Positions 19,033 to 28,360 are shown, counted from the first letter of the stretch. The stretch: DNA of 64,000 nt from Shewanella pneumatophori (GCF_023283895.1 NZ_JAKILB010000002.1:124001-188000), one strand, 5' to 3'. Program-made: numbers and translations. Notes: generated by a model from the sequence alone, not told the origin.

Positions 19033-19172
19033 ATTTTGTGAGGTAGATAAAGCAAATTTGAATTATTACACCTAACCTCGTGATCTGTTTCATGTAATCT
19101 TTTAACTAAATAACCTATGATTTATTTACTAAATTCATTCGCTTTAAAATTAACACTTCATGGAGATGTCTG

Positions 19173-19700
19173 GTGAGCAAAATTGTTATTGTTTATTCAA
19201 GTGTACATGGCCAGACGCGCAAGATTAGCGCTTATCTAGAAGATAAGTTAACGGCTGCGGGTAACAGTGTCACCGCTGTAGGTATTGCTGATAAAGTGGA
19301 TTTGGCTGAGTTTGATAAAGTGATTATTGGTGCCAGCATTCGTCATGGTAAACATAATCCAGCTGTTTATGATTTTATCGAAGCTAATCAGGCATTATTA
19401 GAGCAAAAGCCAAGTAGCTTTTTTTCGGTTAGCTTAGTGGCACGTAAGCCCTTAAAAAATACCGCAGATACCAACCCATATATGCGAGCTTTCTTTGAAA
19501 AGTCGGCTTGGGTTCCTAAGCTTGCTGAAGTATTTGGTGGTAGTCTAAATTATCCAAGTTATGGCGCAATGGACAGAAATATCATTCGCTTTATCATGTG
19601 GATCACCAAAGGTCCTACTGCCGCCGATACCAATGTTGAGTATACGGACTGGCAGAAAGTTGATGCTTACGCTGATAATATTAATCACTTAACGGCTTAA
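19173..19700 (+). CDS. hemG: Menaquinone-dependent protoporphyrinogen IX oxidase
   Basis: Flavodoxin-like enzyme that oxidises protoporphyrinogen IX to protoporphyrin IX and passes electrons to quinone. The 175-residue length, the FMN-binding start IVIVYSSVHGQTRKI, the GASIRHGKHNP loop and the C-terminal NIIRFIMWITKGPTA segment (membrane-contacting helix) are all typical of HemG. The start codon is GTG, with GGAGA seven bases upstream. A small cytochrome b gene follows 20 bases later, suggesting a shared transcript. Confidence 0.92.
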   Translation: MSKIVIVYSSVHGQTRKISAYLEDKLTAAGNSVTAVGIADKVDLAEFDKVIIGASIRHGKHNPAVYDFIEANQALLEQKPSSFFSVSLVARKPLKNTADTNPYMRAFFEKSAWVPKLAEVFGGSLNYPSYGAMDRNIIRFIMWITKGPTAADTNVEYTDWQKVDAYADNINHLTA

Positions 19701-19719
19701 ATTGTAAAAGGCAGAGTAT

Positions 19720-20250
19720 ATGGCGCAGTCTATGTTTAAACGCTTGGCGAGAAAATATATTGATTTGCAACATGTTTTAATCATCCTAACCTCTGCTTAT
19801 CTTATTTTTACCAGTAGCTGGGTGCTTATTGGCCGTAGTCTTAGGGTTAATGCCAGTATTTGGGATACCAGCCATGTATATCTCGGCCAGGTTGGCGCAT
19901 TTTTATCTATCACATTTCTTATCTCTAACAGCCTTAAAGGTAAGTGGCGTCAGTACTTTCCTTGGCTGGTAGCAGATTTCTCGCAGTTAAAAGCAGACCT
20001 TGTAGGGTTAACTAAAGGTAAAGTGCCAATTGCAGGTGGTAGAGGTTTATTCAGTATTACCGAAGGCATTGGCATGCTGCTGTTTGTTGCCGTTGGCATG
20101 ACAGGTCTGCTCTGGTTTGCAACCCAAGGCACAAGTGCTGCATTAATGTGGCGCGGTTATCATATCGATGCAGCACACGGCTTTATTGGATTTATTATGC
20201 TACATGCTGTCTTTGCCTGTTTGCACTTACTGGACTTTATCCGCAACTAA
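19720..20250 (+). CDS. Small cytochrome b561-like membrane protein
   Basis: A 176-residue protein with four hydrophobic segments (about 18-34, 50-66, 108-130, 150-172). Histidines lie in or near helices: H18, DTSHVYLG near 50, and GYHIDAAHGFIGFIMLHAVFACLH near the C-terminus, spaced as in di-heme b-type cytochromes. I infer heme ligation; no enzymatic partner is encoded apart from hemG immediately upstream. A role in moving electrons from HemG to the quinone pool is a possibility suggested only by the gene pair. Confidence 0.7.
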   Translation: MAQSMFKRLARKYIDLQHVLIILTSAYLIFTSSWVLIGRSLRVNASIWDTSHVYLGQVGAFLSITFLISNSLKGKWRQYFPWLVADFSQLKADLVGLTKGKVPIAGGRGLFSITEGIGMLLFVAVGMTGLLWFATQGTSAALMWRGYHIDAAHGFIGFIMLHAVFACLHLLDFIRN

Positions 20251-20334
20251 GCGCTGTTTACGCAAAACAATTCTTTTAAATTGGCTGTAATGTCTTTAAC
20301 TTAATAGATAAGGGATTAGAGTTAAGGAGTTGCT

Positions 20335-21498
20335 TTGCGGCCAACCATAGTTCATTTAATTGATGATACTAAGCTCGGCGGCGTTAATTTAGCGCTAGAG
20401 AGTCTTGCTGCCTCCGCATTGCAACAATCGTTTAGTTTTAAGCTTCTATACCGTCAATTCAATTCTTGTTCCTTTCAGCGTTACCAAGCCGATGTTATTG
20501 TGCTGCATGCGGCTGCTAGTTGGCGCAAACTGCCTGCATTTCTAGCGTTGAAACTTGCCAATATCGGCACGCCAATACTTTATCAAGAGCACCATTACAG
20601 TAGAGAATTTGTTCGTCATTGCGTGCAGTCTTCAACTCGTTTCGAGTTTATGTTGCAACTGACTTATAAGTTAATGCACAAGGTGTTGCTGGTGTCTCAA
20701 TCTCAGCAGGAGTGGTTAACTGAGCTTGATGTGATTGCTGCTGATAAAATGGTGTTGGTAGGTCAAGGTAAAGAGTTAAGTGCTTTTATTGCATTACCGA
20801 GTAAAGTTGATGCAGAGAGCTTATCTAAATCTATAGCTAAAGAGATAACACCAGAGCCGGTGGAAGTGTCAACTCAAGCGCCGGCTCTAGCAACAGCCCA
20901 ATCGCATAAACCCCCTATAAAACTGTTGGCATATGGCCGTTTAAGTAAGCAAAAAGGCTTTGATTTATTGATTAAAGCTATGGCTAAGCTACCTGCTGAG
21001 CAAGTGCAGCTTTCTATTGCGGGGGATGGTGAGCAGCGTGAGGAGCTTGTTCAACTTGCCAAGGGGCTTAGCCATGTTGAGCTTGTGGGGGAGGTGCAAG
21101 ATGTACCGCGGTTTTTGGCTCAGGGAGATCTAGTTGTTATTCCATCGAGGTGGGAACCATTTGGGTTAACTTGTATTGAAGCTGTGGCGGCTGGCAAGCC
21201 GGTAATTGTGGCTAACCTTGATGGCTTAGCTGATCAGGCTGAAGCTTTGCGGTGTCATTCACTATCGCCATCTCTAACTTTTACTCCATCTTTGTCATGT
21301 CAACTTAAAGAGCTACAAGTCGTTAAATTACTGGACGAGTTATCAGTTACAGGTATTGAACAGGCTATTTTGCAAGTTATTAATGGTGAGCCGTTACAAG
21401 TATCTTCTGAGCAGAGAGTATATTGCGAAAGAGTATGGGAATCGGTATTAGATAGCTGGAAGCAACTACTGCAACAGGTGGTTGCAACGCATAAATAA
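20335..21498 (+). CDS. Glycosyltransferase family 4-like protein
   Basis: A 387-residue cytoplasmic GT-B enzyme. The TTG start is supported by AAGGAG at 20324-20329. The N-terminal domain has GGVNLALESLA (acceptor-side glycine loop). The C-terminal domain carries the nucleotide-sugar motifs AYGRLSKQKGFDLLI, IAGDGEQREELV, PSRWEPFGLTCIEAVAAGKPVI with the EX7E glutamates, and ANLDGLADQ. A hydrophilic linker of about 40 residues (155-195) between the two domains is longer than usual. The sugar and acceptor are unknown; no other envelope polysaccharide genes adjoin, though a flippase-like gene lies 3 kb away on the other strand. Confidence 0.85.
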   Translation: MRPTIVHLIDDTKLGGVNLALESLAASALQQSFSFKLLYRQFNSCSFQRYQADVIVLHAAASWRKLPAFLALKLANIGTPILYQEHHYSREFVRHCVQSSTRFEFMLQLTYKLMHKVLLVSQSQQEWLTELDVIAADKMVLVGQGKELSAFIALPSKVDAESLSKSIAKEITPEPVEVSTQAPALATAQSHKPPIKLLAYGRLSKQKGFDLLIKAMAKLPAEQVQLSIAGDGEQREELVQLAKGLSHVELVGEVQDVPRFLAQGDLVVIPSRWEPFGLTCIEAVAAGKPVIVANLDGLADQAEALRCHSLSPSLTFTPSLSCQLKELQVVKLLDELSVTGIEQAILQVINGEPLQVSSEQRVYCERVWESVLDSWKQLLQQVVATHK

Positions 21499-21593
21499 AT
21501 CACTAGTGAAGCCTATAAGTTTAGAGATTAAGTTGAGAGGCAGGGTCGCTTCTAGCTTAACTGTTGAGTTATTTAAGGTGGGAAATTTCCATT

Positions 21594-21619
21594 AAAAAAG
21601 GCGCTGATTAGCGCCTTTT
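21594..21619. terminator. Bidirectional terminator
   Basis: GGCGCT/AGCGCC stem extended by A-T pairs (21596-21605 with 21610-21619) and a GATT loop, between the convergent glycosyltransferase and dsbA genes. Confidence 0.85.
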
Positions 21620-21669
21620 CTTTAACTATTTTCAAGCCGGAAGCTTGCTAGCAAACTGACAAGTAAAGA

Positions 21670-22326
21670 TTACTTATGCTCTAGGGCTAGGTAGTTCATT
21701 AGGTCAATCAATTCACCTAAAGTGCGGATTGAACCCATGTTGATTTGGTATTTATCGTTAACGATGAAAGAAGGTACGCTTTGTACTTTAAATTCACGTT
21801 GCTGTGTACGCCATAGTGCTAGCTTAGCATCAGTCTCTTTGCTGTCAGCAACTTTGTCGTATTGAGCTGAATCAACACCAAACTTAGCAAATACTGCTTT
21901 GATGTCGTCACGGCTCTTAATTGGTTCTTCATGCTTGTGGCCCGGTGCGCTATGGTCATGCTTTTCGCCATTTTCACCTTGGATCACTTTAAACATAGCG
22001 TCAGTTACTGGCTTTTGGTTCTTCATTGATTGAATAACCGCAAGAGAGCGCATAACTTCAGTGTTAATTTCAGTGTTAGCAAAATCTACGTGCTTGCTGT
22101 CAAAAGTAACCTTTTTGTTGAGGTTGGCTTTGATGTCTGCCATGTACATCTTTTCCATATTGAAGCAGTTGCCGCAATAGAAAGAGTAAAATTCAGTTAG
22201 CTTAGGTTCAGTGCTTGGTGCTTTATTTGACACGACTGTGAAGTGCTTACCTTCAACAAATTGTGCGGCAAAGCTGCTCAATGGAGCAACGGCTAATGTT
22301 AACGCTAAAGCAATATGTTTAATCAA
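21670..22326 (-). CDS. dsbA: Thiol:disulfide oxidoreductase, DsbA family
   Basis: Periplasmic disulfide-forming enzyme. The 218-residue precursor has a signal peptide ending LSSFA (residue 20), a thioredoxin fold with active site CGNC (51-54) in FYSFYCGNCFNMEK, an inserted helical domain, and the cis-proline loop SVPSFIVND near residue 190. The CGNC dipeptide differs from the CPHC of E. coli DsbA, which should change its redox potential. A His-rich stretch (EKHDHSAPGHKHEE) in the helical domain is unusual and may bind metal. No DsbB or other dsb gene adjoins. Confidence 0.88.
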   Translation of the reverse strand: MIKHIALALTLAVAPLSSFAAQFVEGKHFTVVSNKAPSTEPKLTEFYSFYCGNCFNMEKMYMADIKANLNKKVTFDSKHVDFANTEINTEVMRSLAVIQSMKNQKPVTDAMFKVIQGENGEKHDHSAPGHKHEEPIKSRDDIKAVFAKFGVDSAQYDKVADSKETDAKLALWRTQQREFKVQSVPSFIVNDKYQINMGSIRTLGELIDLMNYLALEHK

Positions 22327-22685
22327 ACTTTTGTCCTCTAAGTGACGTCTAATAAGTAGTCAAGCGATAACGAATAATACAAATATTATTCATCCGTTAC
22401 AGCAAATTACATTGTTGTTAAGAATAAAACCAATTGCTTAATTATGACTGAATTCGGCCGCTAATACATGCGCCAGAGTGTGACCTATCACGTGATTTTA
22501 AGCGGAAACAGCAGTTTTCATTTTAAATTTTGCCAAACTTCACAATCTGACTTTAAAAATGCAGTAATCGGGAACTTTTTAACGTCTAGGATATTAAGCA
22601 GTCCAACTTTGGCCAACATACAAAAATGCGACCGCCAGTAACAACGGTCGCAATACTTGGTAGGAAGGCCTAGTATTTCAAATTA
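22327..22685. other. Intergenic region upstream of dsbA
   Basis: About 360 bases holding the dsbA promoter and, at its right end, the terminator of the DUF4397 gene. No open frame or RNA gene that I can support. Confidence 0.45.
22622..22651 (-). terminator. Terminator of the DUF4397 lipoprotein gene
   Basis: A 7-bp stem GCGACCG/CGGTCGC (22628-22634 with 22645-22651), a 10-base loop, and a run of five T on the minus strand after the stem. Confidence 0.75.
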
Positions 22686-24068
22686 TTATTTCGCCATCAC
22701 GAAATCATCTAAAAGAATGACGTCGAATGCTCCACTGGTTGTGCTATCAACCGCTGCTACACCATAAACTCCACCGTTTTCAACTGTGATCGGTAGTGGA
22801 CCAATGGCAACAGTTTTGGTGCCTGTAACAGTGACGCTGACAACATAATCGCCCGCAGCAACACTCAAGCTACCTGATGATGCTTTAAACGGAACGTCAG
22901 TTAGCGCTGGAGTAGCCGATGAAATATCGTCTGTAGCAGTTAAGTAAACATCGACATTTGGCGCTGAATATGCGGCGTGTGAAACAGTCAGCTTAGCTTC
23001 AGTTGCTACCATGCGCGGCGCTTCAGTAATAATCCATGGCTCAATCATGTTGTCTGTTAAAGAACCCGTTGCCAGAATCGAATAGCTAGCACCTAAAGCG
23101 AGTTCAAATGGTGCTTTATCGATAACTACAACGCTGTTATCTGCACTAGCTGCAACGGTTGCAGTGTGCTCACCCTCAGGGATATTGACGTAACCTGCAA
23201 TACCTTTGAACATTAGGTTAGTGACTGCTGCAGTGCTACTGCCATCTAAAAATACATCCACAGCCGGAGCGTCAGCAACAGCATGGACAACGCGAATGTC
23301 GCTGCCGCTTGATACATCATTTAGCAACACTTGCCCTTCTGGTAAAGCAACCAATAGTGCTACAGGCGACATTCCTGACCAGGTATTAGGGATTGCTGTG
23401 ATAAAGTAATCGACCTCAGCATCGAGCGTTACCGGGCCTGAATCATAAACGGCTTCTTTAAGCCCTGCTGCGGTAATTCTAATTTGATACTCAGCAGCGG
23501 CTACTTCAAGTTGCGTGCTAGCATCCATATAGTTTGCTGACAATGTTGGCTGGATAGCACTGAGGTCTGCATTAGGTTCGGTGACATAGACATCGACTAA
23601 ACCAACAGCTGGAGAGGCATGCAGAACTTGAACGCGAGCATAATTAGCGGCAATGGCTTGCTCTGGGTTAGCAATAAGCTTGAGCATTAAACTGTCGTCG
23701 GCAACATTGCCAAGTGCTACGGCTGTGTACTCTGTGTCAGCTTCGGTTTCAAGATCTGCACTAAGTACAGTTGTGGTGCTGCCATCTGCAAGCTGTGCGT
23801 CGACAGCAATAGCGTAGCTGCCACTTGGCACAGTCGCTAAGCCACTAGAAACGGCGTAATCCACATCATCGATAAAGCTATTACCGTTGGCCACAATATT
23901 GACTAGTGGCGCGTCGCTACCTGCATGAATTACCCTTATTTGAGACTCGCTAACTTCAATGGGGTTAGACGGGGTAACATTGTCATCATCGTCATTACAA
24001 GCTGTAAGGCCTAATACTGAAACAGATGCGATAAATATATATCGTGAAAATGGGACTGAAAATTTCAT
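22686..24068 (-). CDS. DUF4397 repeat lipoprotein
   Basis: A 460-residue surface or periplasmic lipoprotein: signal peptide with lipobox LTAC followed by an Asp-rich stretch (NDDDDN). About four beta-sandwich DUF4397 repeats follow, each starting with a variant of R-V-x-H-A-x-x-x-A-P: near residues 43, 144, 258 and 361. Function of the family is unknown; such proteins are often adhesin-like or cell-surface. The ribosome binding site AAGGAA supports the start. It is transcribed alone, and its own terminator follows the stop. Confidence 0.85.
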   Translation of the reverse strand: MKFSVPFSRYIFIASVSVLGLTACNDDDDNVTPSNPIEVSESQIRVIHAGSDAPLVNIVANGNSFIDDVDYAVSSGLATVPSGSYAIAVDAQLADGSTTTVLSADLETEADTEYTAVALGNVADDSLMLKLIANPEQAIAANYARVQVLHASPAVGLVDVYVTEPNADLSAIQPTLSANYMDASTQLEVAAAEYQIRITAAGLKEAVYDSGPVTLDAEVDYFITAIPNTWSGMSPVALLVALPEGQVLLNDVSSGSDIRVVHAVADAPAVDVFLDGSSTAAVTNLMFKGIAGYVNIPEGEHTATVAASADNSVVVIDKAPFELALGASYSILATGSLTDNMIEPWIITEAPRMVATEAKLTVSHAAYSAPNVDVYLTATDDISSATPALTDVPFKASSGSLSVAAGDYVVSVTVTGTKTVAIGPLPITVENGGVYGVAAVDSTTSGAFDVILLDDFVMAK

Positions 24069-24294
24069 TTTCGTATTCCTTGCTGATTGGGTTCGTCAAG
24101 CATTACGCAGTGGGAAATTTTTCAGATCAAAAAATAAACATTTAATTAACTTTTGGCTAAAGTGATACCTAAAACGCCAGTAAGATTTGATAGCGCTGCA
24201 GGTGTTGTGCTGATATGGGGGAATATTGCTTGCTGCTAGCCGAGCTATTAGCCGTCTAAATATTGGCTTATTGGCTGAGCTAGCAAATACCAGT

Positions 24295-25578
24295 TTAAAG
24301 TGTAGCAATAGGCGGTTGTTGCTTTGACTTATGCTGTAAGAGCAACTTTCGTTCAAGAATACTTGAAGCGATAAACATGGTTAAGTAACCAAAACCAAAG
24401 GCTAAAATCACAGCGACTACGTTGTCGGTAAACAATCTTAAAATGTAGAACATTACAATTAATGTTCCCACTCCAAGCAAGCGAATCGCTAAACTCTGTA
24501 AAAATTGCCCATGAGCTTTGATGTAGGCGATTTGAAAGGCATTAAGCATCATAAAAATAAAGAATATAGCAAAGTGGAGTAAAATTGGTGCAGCGTTGGC
24601 ATAGGTTTCAGGAAAAACAAAGCCGACGAATTCATCACTGAATAACAGTAATGCCAAGAAAAATACTAGACTAACTACAAAGCTTAATTTGAAAAACCAG
24701 CGACGAATTAAGGCCACTTGCAGGTGCTCAGCATTACGTATACATTGCGCTAGTTCCGGTAAAATATAGCGATAAACTGGGAACACAAATAGCATAGTAA
24801 AGTAGGCAAGCATAGGGCGCACAACCACTTGGAAATCGCCAAGCTCATCAATAGTAAAGTAGCCAATGGTCAGTAGCACAGTAATGTAAACCATTAAAAT
24901 ACTAGCGCCCATTTCAAGCGACGACATCACACTTTTTTTGACAAAGCTGCGCATATCAGGGTCTAGTTGCACTGGTGCTAATGGCGTTGTCGCTATCTGT
25001 TTTCTGCGCTGAATAAACATAAACGCTGCAACGGCAAAGTTAGATAAAATTAAGCTGTAAAACAAAGAGGCAACCGCTGTTTGTCCAAATCCATAATAGC
25101 AAGTTAAAAACAGTAGTACTTGCAGTAATGGCTCCAACCAAGTGGTTTTATTGGCGATATCATAAAGGCGGTACATACCAATTTGATTGGTAAAATATAC
25201 CTTGAAGCCCATCCCCAAAATCACACCCACTAACTGAATATATTCCACATCAATATTGAGTTGATGTTTAATGTAGGGCAGTACTAATCCCCAAGTAAAT
25301 AGCACCATAGTGATCAGTGAATAACGGAAAATATTGGTAATGTCGGCATCATTTTTAGTTTGTGAAAAGCTCACCACCATAGATGCTCTAAACCCACTAA
25401 GCAGAATCAGCGACATAGAAATAATGTCGACAACAGTGTGATACAAGGCGAGATCGCTTTTGGCAACCCACTGCGCCAGCCAGATCTTAAATGCTAAGCC
25501 GAGTGAAACGCTGGCGAGAGTTGCCCAAATAGCATTAATAAAAGCGTGCTTAACTCGCGCAAAAGATGTTTCAGTCAT
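24295..25578 (-). CDS. Flippase-like polytopic membrane protein (MVF/Wzx-type)
   Basis: A 427-residue inner membrane protein with about twelve hydrophobic segments in the arrangement of the MOP/Wzx polysaccharide flippase superfamily. Features include an early NAIWATLASVSLGLAFKIWLA helix, a cationic loop between the halves (residues ~190-215), and FVFPETYANAAPILLHFA, which resembles the FGxxYxxA motif of these transporters. A glycan or lipid-linked substrate is inferred only from the family look. No sugar-biosynthesis genes lie beside it, so it may be an orphan. Confidence 0.65.
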   Translation of the reverse strand: MTETSFARVKHAFINAIWATLASVSLGLAFKIWLAQWVAKSDLALYHTVVDIISMSLILLSGFRASMVVSFSQTKNDADITNIFRYSLITMVLFTWGLVLPYIKHQLNIDVEYIQLVGVILGMGFKVYFTNQIGMYRLYDIANKTTWLEPLLQVLLFLTCYYGFGQTAVASLFYSLILSNFAVAAFMFIQRRKQIATTPLAPVQLDPDMRSFVKKSVMSSLEMGASILMVYITVLLTIGYFTIDELGDFQVVVRPMLAYFTMLFVFPVYRYILPELAQCIRNAEHLQVALIRRWFFKLSFVVSLVFFLALLLFSDEFVGFVFPETYANAAPILLHFAIFFIFMMLNAFQIAYIKAHGQFLQSLAIRLLGVGTLIVMFYILRLFTDNVVAVILAFGFGYLTMFIASSILERKLLLQHKSKQQPPIATL

Positions 25579-25724
25579 GGTGTTGCATTACTCAATAAAC
25601 TGGCGATGGGGTGCTAAATATTAATCATTCAAACTAACAGTGCTAGTCCAGTTGTTAAAAGGTGTGAACTGGCAAGAGTTATCAGCGACTCTAATTTTAA
25701 TCGCTGGATAGCTATAGCGTAATG

Positions 25725-25753
25725 AAGAGTGTAATTTACACAATTACACTCTT
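25725..25753. terminator. Perfect hairpin after the 2OG-oxygenase gene
   Basis: A 12-bp perfect stem (25725-25736 with 25742-25753) with a 5-base loop. On the minus strand it directly follows the 2OG-Fe(II) oxygenase gene but lacks a good T run; on the plus strand it is followed by ATTTTTA. It is probably a transcript 3' end. Confidence 0.55.
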
Positions 25754-25757
25754 ATTT

Positions 25758-26453
25758 TTAGCGTGAACGGAACCAGCCTGTAATAGAAAAACGTTGCGAT
25801 GGGCAAAATGGAGTTAGATAAGTCACAGCGTGCACATGCTTTACGTCAAACAGTGTCATTGAGTTAAATTCCGGTGTCCAAGCATCTCTGGGAGTACCGT
25901 CATCTTGGTAAAACTGTAGCAGTCCTCCCCAATCTGGATGCCATTTAGGGGTAAAACCCAGCACAAAGGCTAGAATTCGACCTTCTCGTTCAACCACATC
26001 CCGATGTCTGGTTAGAAAGTTTCCTGGTGTATATCGCGTACCTTGAGCACTGGCTAATTTAATATCTGGTCTATCTGAAATATATCTAATATTTTCTAGC
26101 AAGCTATCGGAGTTTAAGTAGCTTTTAACAGTATTGAGTAATCTAGGGCTAGAGGGGGTAACCATGTGACGACCATACCAAAAGCCAACTCCTTTTGATG
26201 CATCTTGATATAGATTTTGAAATAGTGATTTCTGGGCGTTACTGGTCATATCCCTAAGTTCTTTATCTGAAGAAACTAGGGGGCGGCCATTCTGGGTGTA
26301 GGCATGAGAGAATTCTGTTTCGGATGTAAGGCATTGATTAATTTTGTTTGCGTCTTCAGGAAGCCAAATATCACTTATTTTTATTCGATCATCTTTTTTA
26401 TATTGGTTTTTTAGTGAATCCCAATCGAGATTAGGTGAAAATGATATTGTCAA
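25758..26453 (-). CDS. 2OG-Fe(II) oxygenase family protein
   Basis: A non-heme iron, 2-oxoglutarate-dependent dioxygenase of the prolyl-4-hydroxylase type, 231 residues. The TTG at 26453 is chosen as start because a perfect GGAGG lies six bases upstream; the longest frame opens ten codons earlier, through that site. The iron triad is visible as H150 and D152 (in TRHRDVV) and H208 (VKHVHAVTYL), with R221 (QRFSITGWF) for 2-oxoglutarate. WGGLLQFYQDDG is the strand usual in Tpa1/Ofd1-like enzymes. The substrate, likely a protein or amino acid residue, is unknown. It is transcribed alone. Confidence 0.83.
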   Translation of the reverse strand: MTISFSPNLDWDSLKNQYKKDDRIKISDIWLPEDANKINQCLTSETEFSHAYTQNGRPLVSSDKELRDMTSNAQKSLFQNLYQDASKGVGFWYGRHMVTPSSPRLLNTVKSYLNSDSLLENIRYISDRPDIKLASAQGTRYTPGNFLTRHRDVVEREGRILAFVLGFTPKWHPDWGGLLQFYQDDGTPRDAWTPEFNSMTLFDVKHVHAVTYLTPFCPSQRFSITGWFRSR

Positions 26454-26504
26454 AATTGGCCTCCAACATATAAATAAACTCATATTTATACAAAATGTTA
26501 GACA

Positions 26505-26534
26505 TTAAAAAATTCCGCAGACCAAGCTGCGGAT
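26505..26534 (-). terminator. Terminator
   Basis: A 7-bp stem (26514-26520 with 26527-26533) with a 6-base loop, followed on the minus strand by ATTTTTT. It ends the transcript of the small exported protein gene at 26608. Confidence 0.8.
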
Positions 26535-26607
26535 GTCGTTATTTAATATATCAGATGTTGCGAAATTGTTAACCAAATTGTTTTGGAAGTAGTTTATTAA
26601 ACCTGCC

Positions 26608-27027
26608 TCAATCGAATACGCGTGGGCAGGCTGAGTAATCATTAAAAGCCTCATCCCAACGCCTAACATCATTGGCGCGGCGCCAGCGTCCGTGCCAAAA
26701 CTCCATCATGCAACTACCATCATCAATTTCGACTAAAAAGGTGTCTTGCTCTTTTACTTTGTCGTAAGGCGGGTAATGCTGACTTTTGCCCCAAGTCACT
26801 CCACCGCGGCTATTGGCCCACATTTGCCAGAAAGCATCGAGAGTTAGCCATTGTTGGGTTTGTGCTTGCCAAGCCATAGATTGCCCTGACTGCATCACAA
26901 CCTGACCGTTATATTCACCATCAGTTTGTGCTACTGATGGTTTTATAGGGCTAAACACCAATAAGACCAAGATTGCGCTAAGTAATGTTAAAAATCGTGT
27001 CGTGGATTGCTTGAAGTTCCGAGTCAT
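26608..27027 (-). CDS. Small exported protein of unknown function
   Basis: A 139-residue protein with a clear signal peptide (cleavage probably after PSVAQ, about residue 34) and an AAGGA ribosome binding site. The mature part is about 105 residues and Trp-rich (WQAQTQQWLTLDAFWQMW, FWHGRWRRANDVRRWDEAF), with two cysteines, one in DGSCMMEF and one near the C-terminus in SACPRVFD, which could form a disulfide. I do not recognise the family. It has its own terminator and is divergent from the pirin gene across 420 bases. Confidence 0.7.
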   Translation of the reverse strand: MTRNFKQSTTRFLTLLSAILVLLVFSPIKPSVAQTDGEYNGQVVMQSGQSMAWQAQTQQWLTLDAFWQMWANSRGGVTWGKSQHYPPYDKVKEQDTFLVEIDDGSCMMEFWHGRWRRANDVRRWDEAFNDYSACPRVFD

Positions 27028-27450
27028 GGTTTAAATCCTTTTATTGCGATATAAATTGCTAAAGGTTAAGTGCAGTGCTTGTTGCTAACGCTGGGTGTCA
27101 TTCGCTGCGTGTCATTAAGCATAGACCTAAAAATGAGTCGTTTACGTTCAGAAGCTGTAGGATTAATTTCTAGCAACTAAGGGATTAGTTATCGCACATC
27201 TATTACTTATTTCTGGCTAATCTGATGATTTTTTTATTGGTTCTTGAGGTAGTGAAAGCTGATTTTTATTAAACGAAAATATAACGAGAGAGTGATTAAA
27301 TAACTGTAATTTGCAGCCAATACTTACCCATTACCGCAGTTGAGCGGTTAACAGTCTTATTTTTTAGAATGTTAATTGTACAATTTTGCGTTATTTATTC
27401 TAATTAGTGGTTGTTATGCTGTGGTTATTGCAATCAATAGGGCATAAACA
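27028..27450. other. Intergenic region between divergent genes
   Basis: About 420 AT-rich bases between the small exported protein gene and pirin. Apart from the likely pirin promoter (27376-27404) I see no open frame, RNA gene or repeat. Confidence 0.5.
27376..27404 (+). promoter_or_regulatory. Probable sigma-70 promoter of the pirin gene
   Basis: TTGTAC and TCTAAT separated by 17 bases, placing the transcript start about 40 bases before the pirin ATG. Confidence 0.4.
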
Positions 27451-28338
27451 ATGAAACTACTTACTCAACATCAAGCGCATAAAGCAATGGATGGTGATGG
27501 CGTGAATATTCGCCGTGTCGCCGATTTCAGCAAGCTAGGGCTCGATCCCTTTTTGATGATTGATGAAATCAAATCAGATGATAAGTCCGATTTTATCGGT
27601 GGCTTTCCGCCGCATCCCCACCGTGGTATTGAAACCTTTACTTATATTTTAAAGGGAGGCTTTGAACATAAAGATCAACTTGGCAATGTAAATTCGATTC
27701 ACGCTGGTGACGTGCAATGGATGAGCACCGGAAGCGGAGTGGTCCATTCTGAGATGCCACTTGCCGACAGTAATGATGGGCTGCATGGTTTTCAAATTTG
27801 GTTGAATATGCCTGCAAAAGACAAAATGCGCCCAGCGCGTTATCAAGACTCTGGCGAGCTAGTTTTGCCTGAATTTACTGAAGCGGGTGTGCACTTTAAA
27901 GTGTTGGCCGGTAGTTGGCACTTTGGCGAGCAAACCTTGATATCGCCTTTATCTGAGCTGGCTGGTAGTGCAAAAATCGCTGATATTACATTTAAAGCCA
28001 ATGCTGAAGTTGCTTTAAACCTCGGTGCTGATAACAATGATAATCAGTTTGTTGGCGTATATGTTTACCGCGGCGCATTGCAACAATCATCGTTAACTAG
28101 TCGTGAGCCAAACCAGCAACATGTTGAGTTTCCAGCCGGGCAATTACTGGTAGTAGATAGCCAAACACCGCTGCAGTTGCAAGCGGGTGGTGATGGTGCA
28201 GGGTTGTTACTATTAACAGGCCAAGCGATTAATGAAACTGTGGTGCATATGGGACCGTTTGTGATGAATACTCAAGCTGAGATCCGTCAGGCAGTCGAAG
28301 ATTATCAAATGGGGCGCTTTGGCCAAATTAACGAGTGA
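27451..28338 (+). CDS. Pirin family protein
   Basis: A 295-residue bicupin. The N-terminal cupin has the pirin signature PPHPHRGIETFTYIL (residues ~50-64), the GDVQWMSTGSGVVHSEMP segment with the metal-binding His and Glu residues, and LHGFQIWLN. The C-terminal cupin holds GPFVMNTQAEIRQAVEDYQMGRFG, also typical. Bacterial pirins bind iron and some have quercetinase activity or modulate pyruvate metabolism; which applies here cannot be told. It is a single-gene unit with its own promoter and terminator. Confidence 0.92.
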   Translation: MKLLTQHQAHKAMDGDGVNIRRVADFSKLGLDPFLMIDEIKSDDKSDFIGGFPPHPHRGIETFTYILKGGFEHKDQLGNVNSIHAGDVQWMSTGSGVVHSEMPLADSNDGLHGFQIWLNMPAKDKMRPARYQDSGELVLPEFTEAGVHFKVLAGSWHFGEQTLISPLSELAGSAKIADITFKANAEVALNLGADNNDNQFVGVYVYRGALQQSSLTSREPNQQHVEFPAGQLLVVDSQTPLQLQAGGDGAGLLLLTGQAINETVVHMGPFVMNTQAEIRQAVEDYQMGRFGQINE

Positions 28339-28360
28339 TAATTTGCAGCACTTACATATA

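Noticed and set aside
18671..19093. 140-codon minus-strand open frame opposite the end of irpB
   Set aside because: It overlaps the conserved C-terminus of the di-heme protein and its terminator, lacks a ribosome binding site and shows no recognisable domain.
24096..24356. 86-codon minus-strand frame overlapping the end of the flippase gene
   Set aside because: No ribosome binding site, no domain, lies mostly in intergenic DNA with a basic, random-looking composition.
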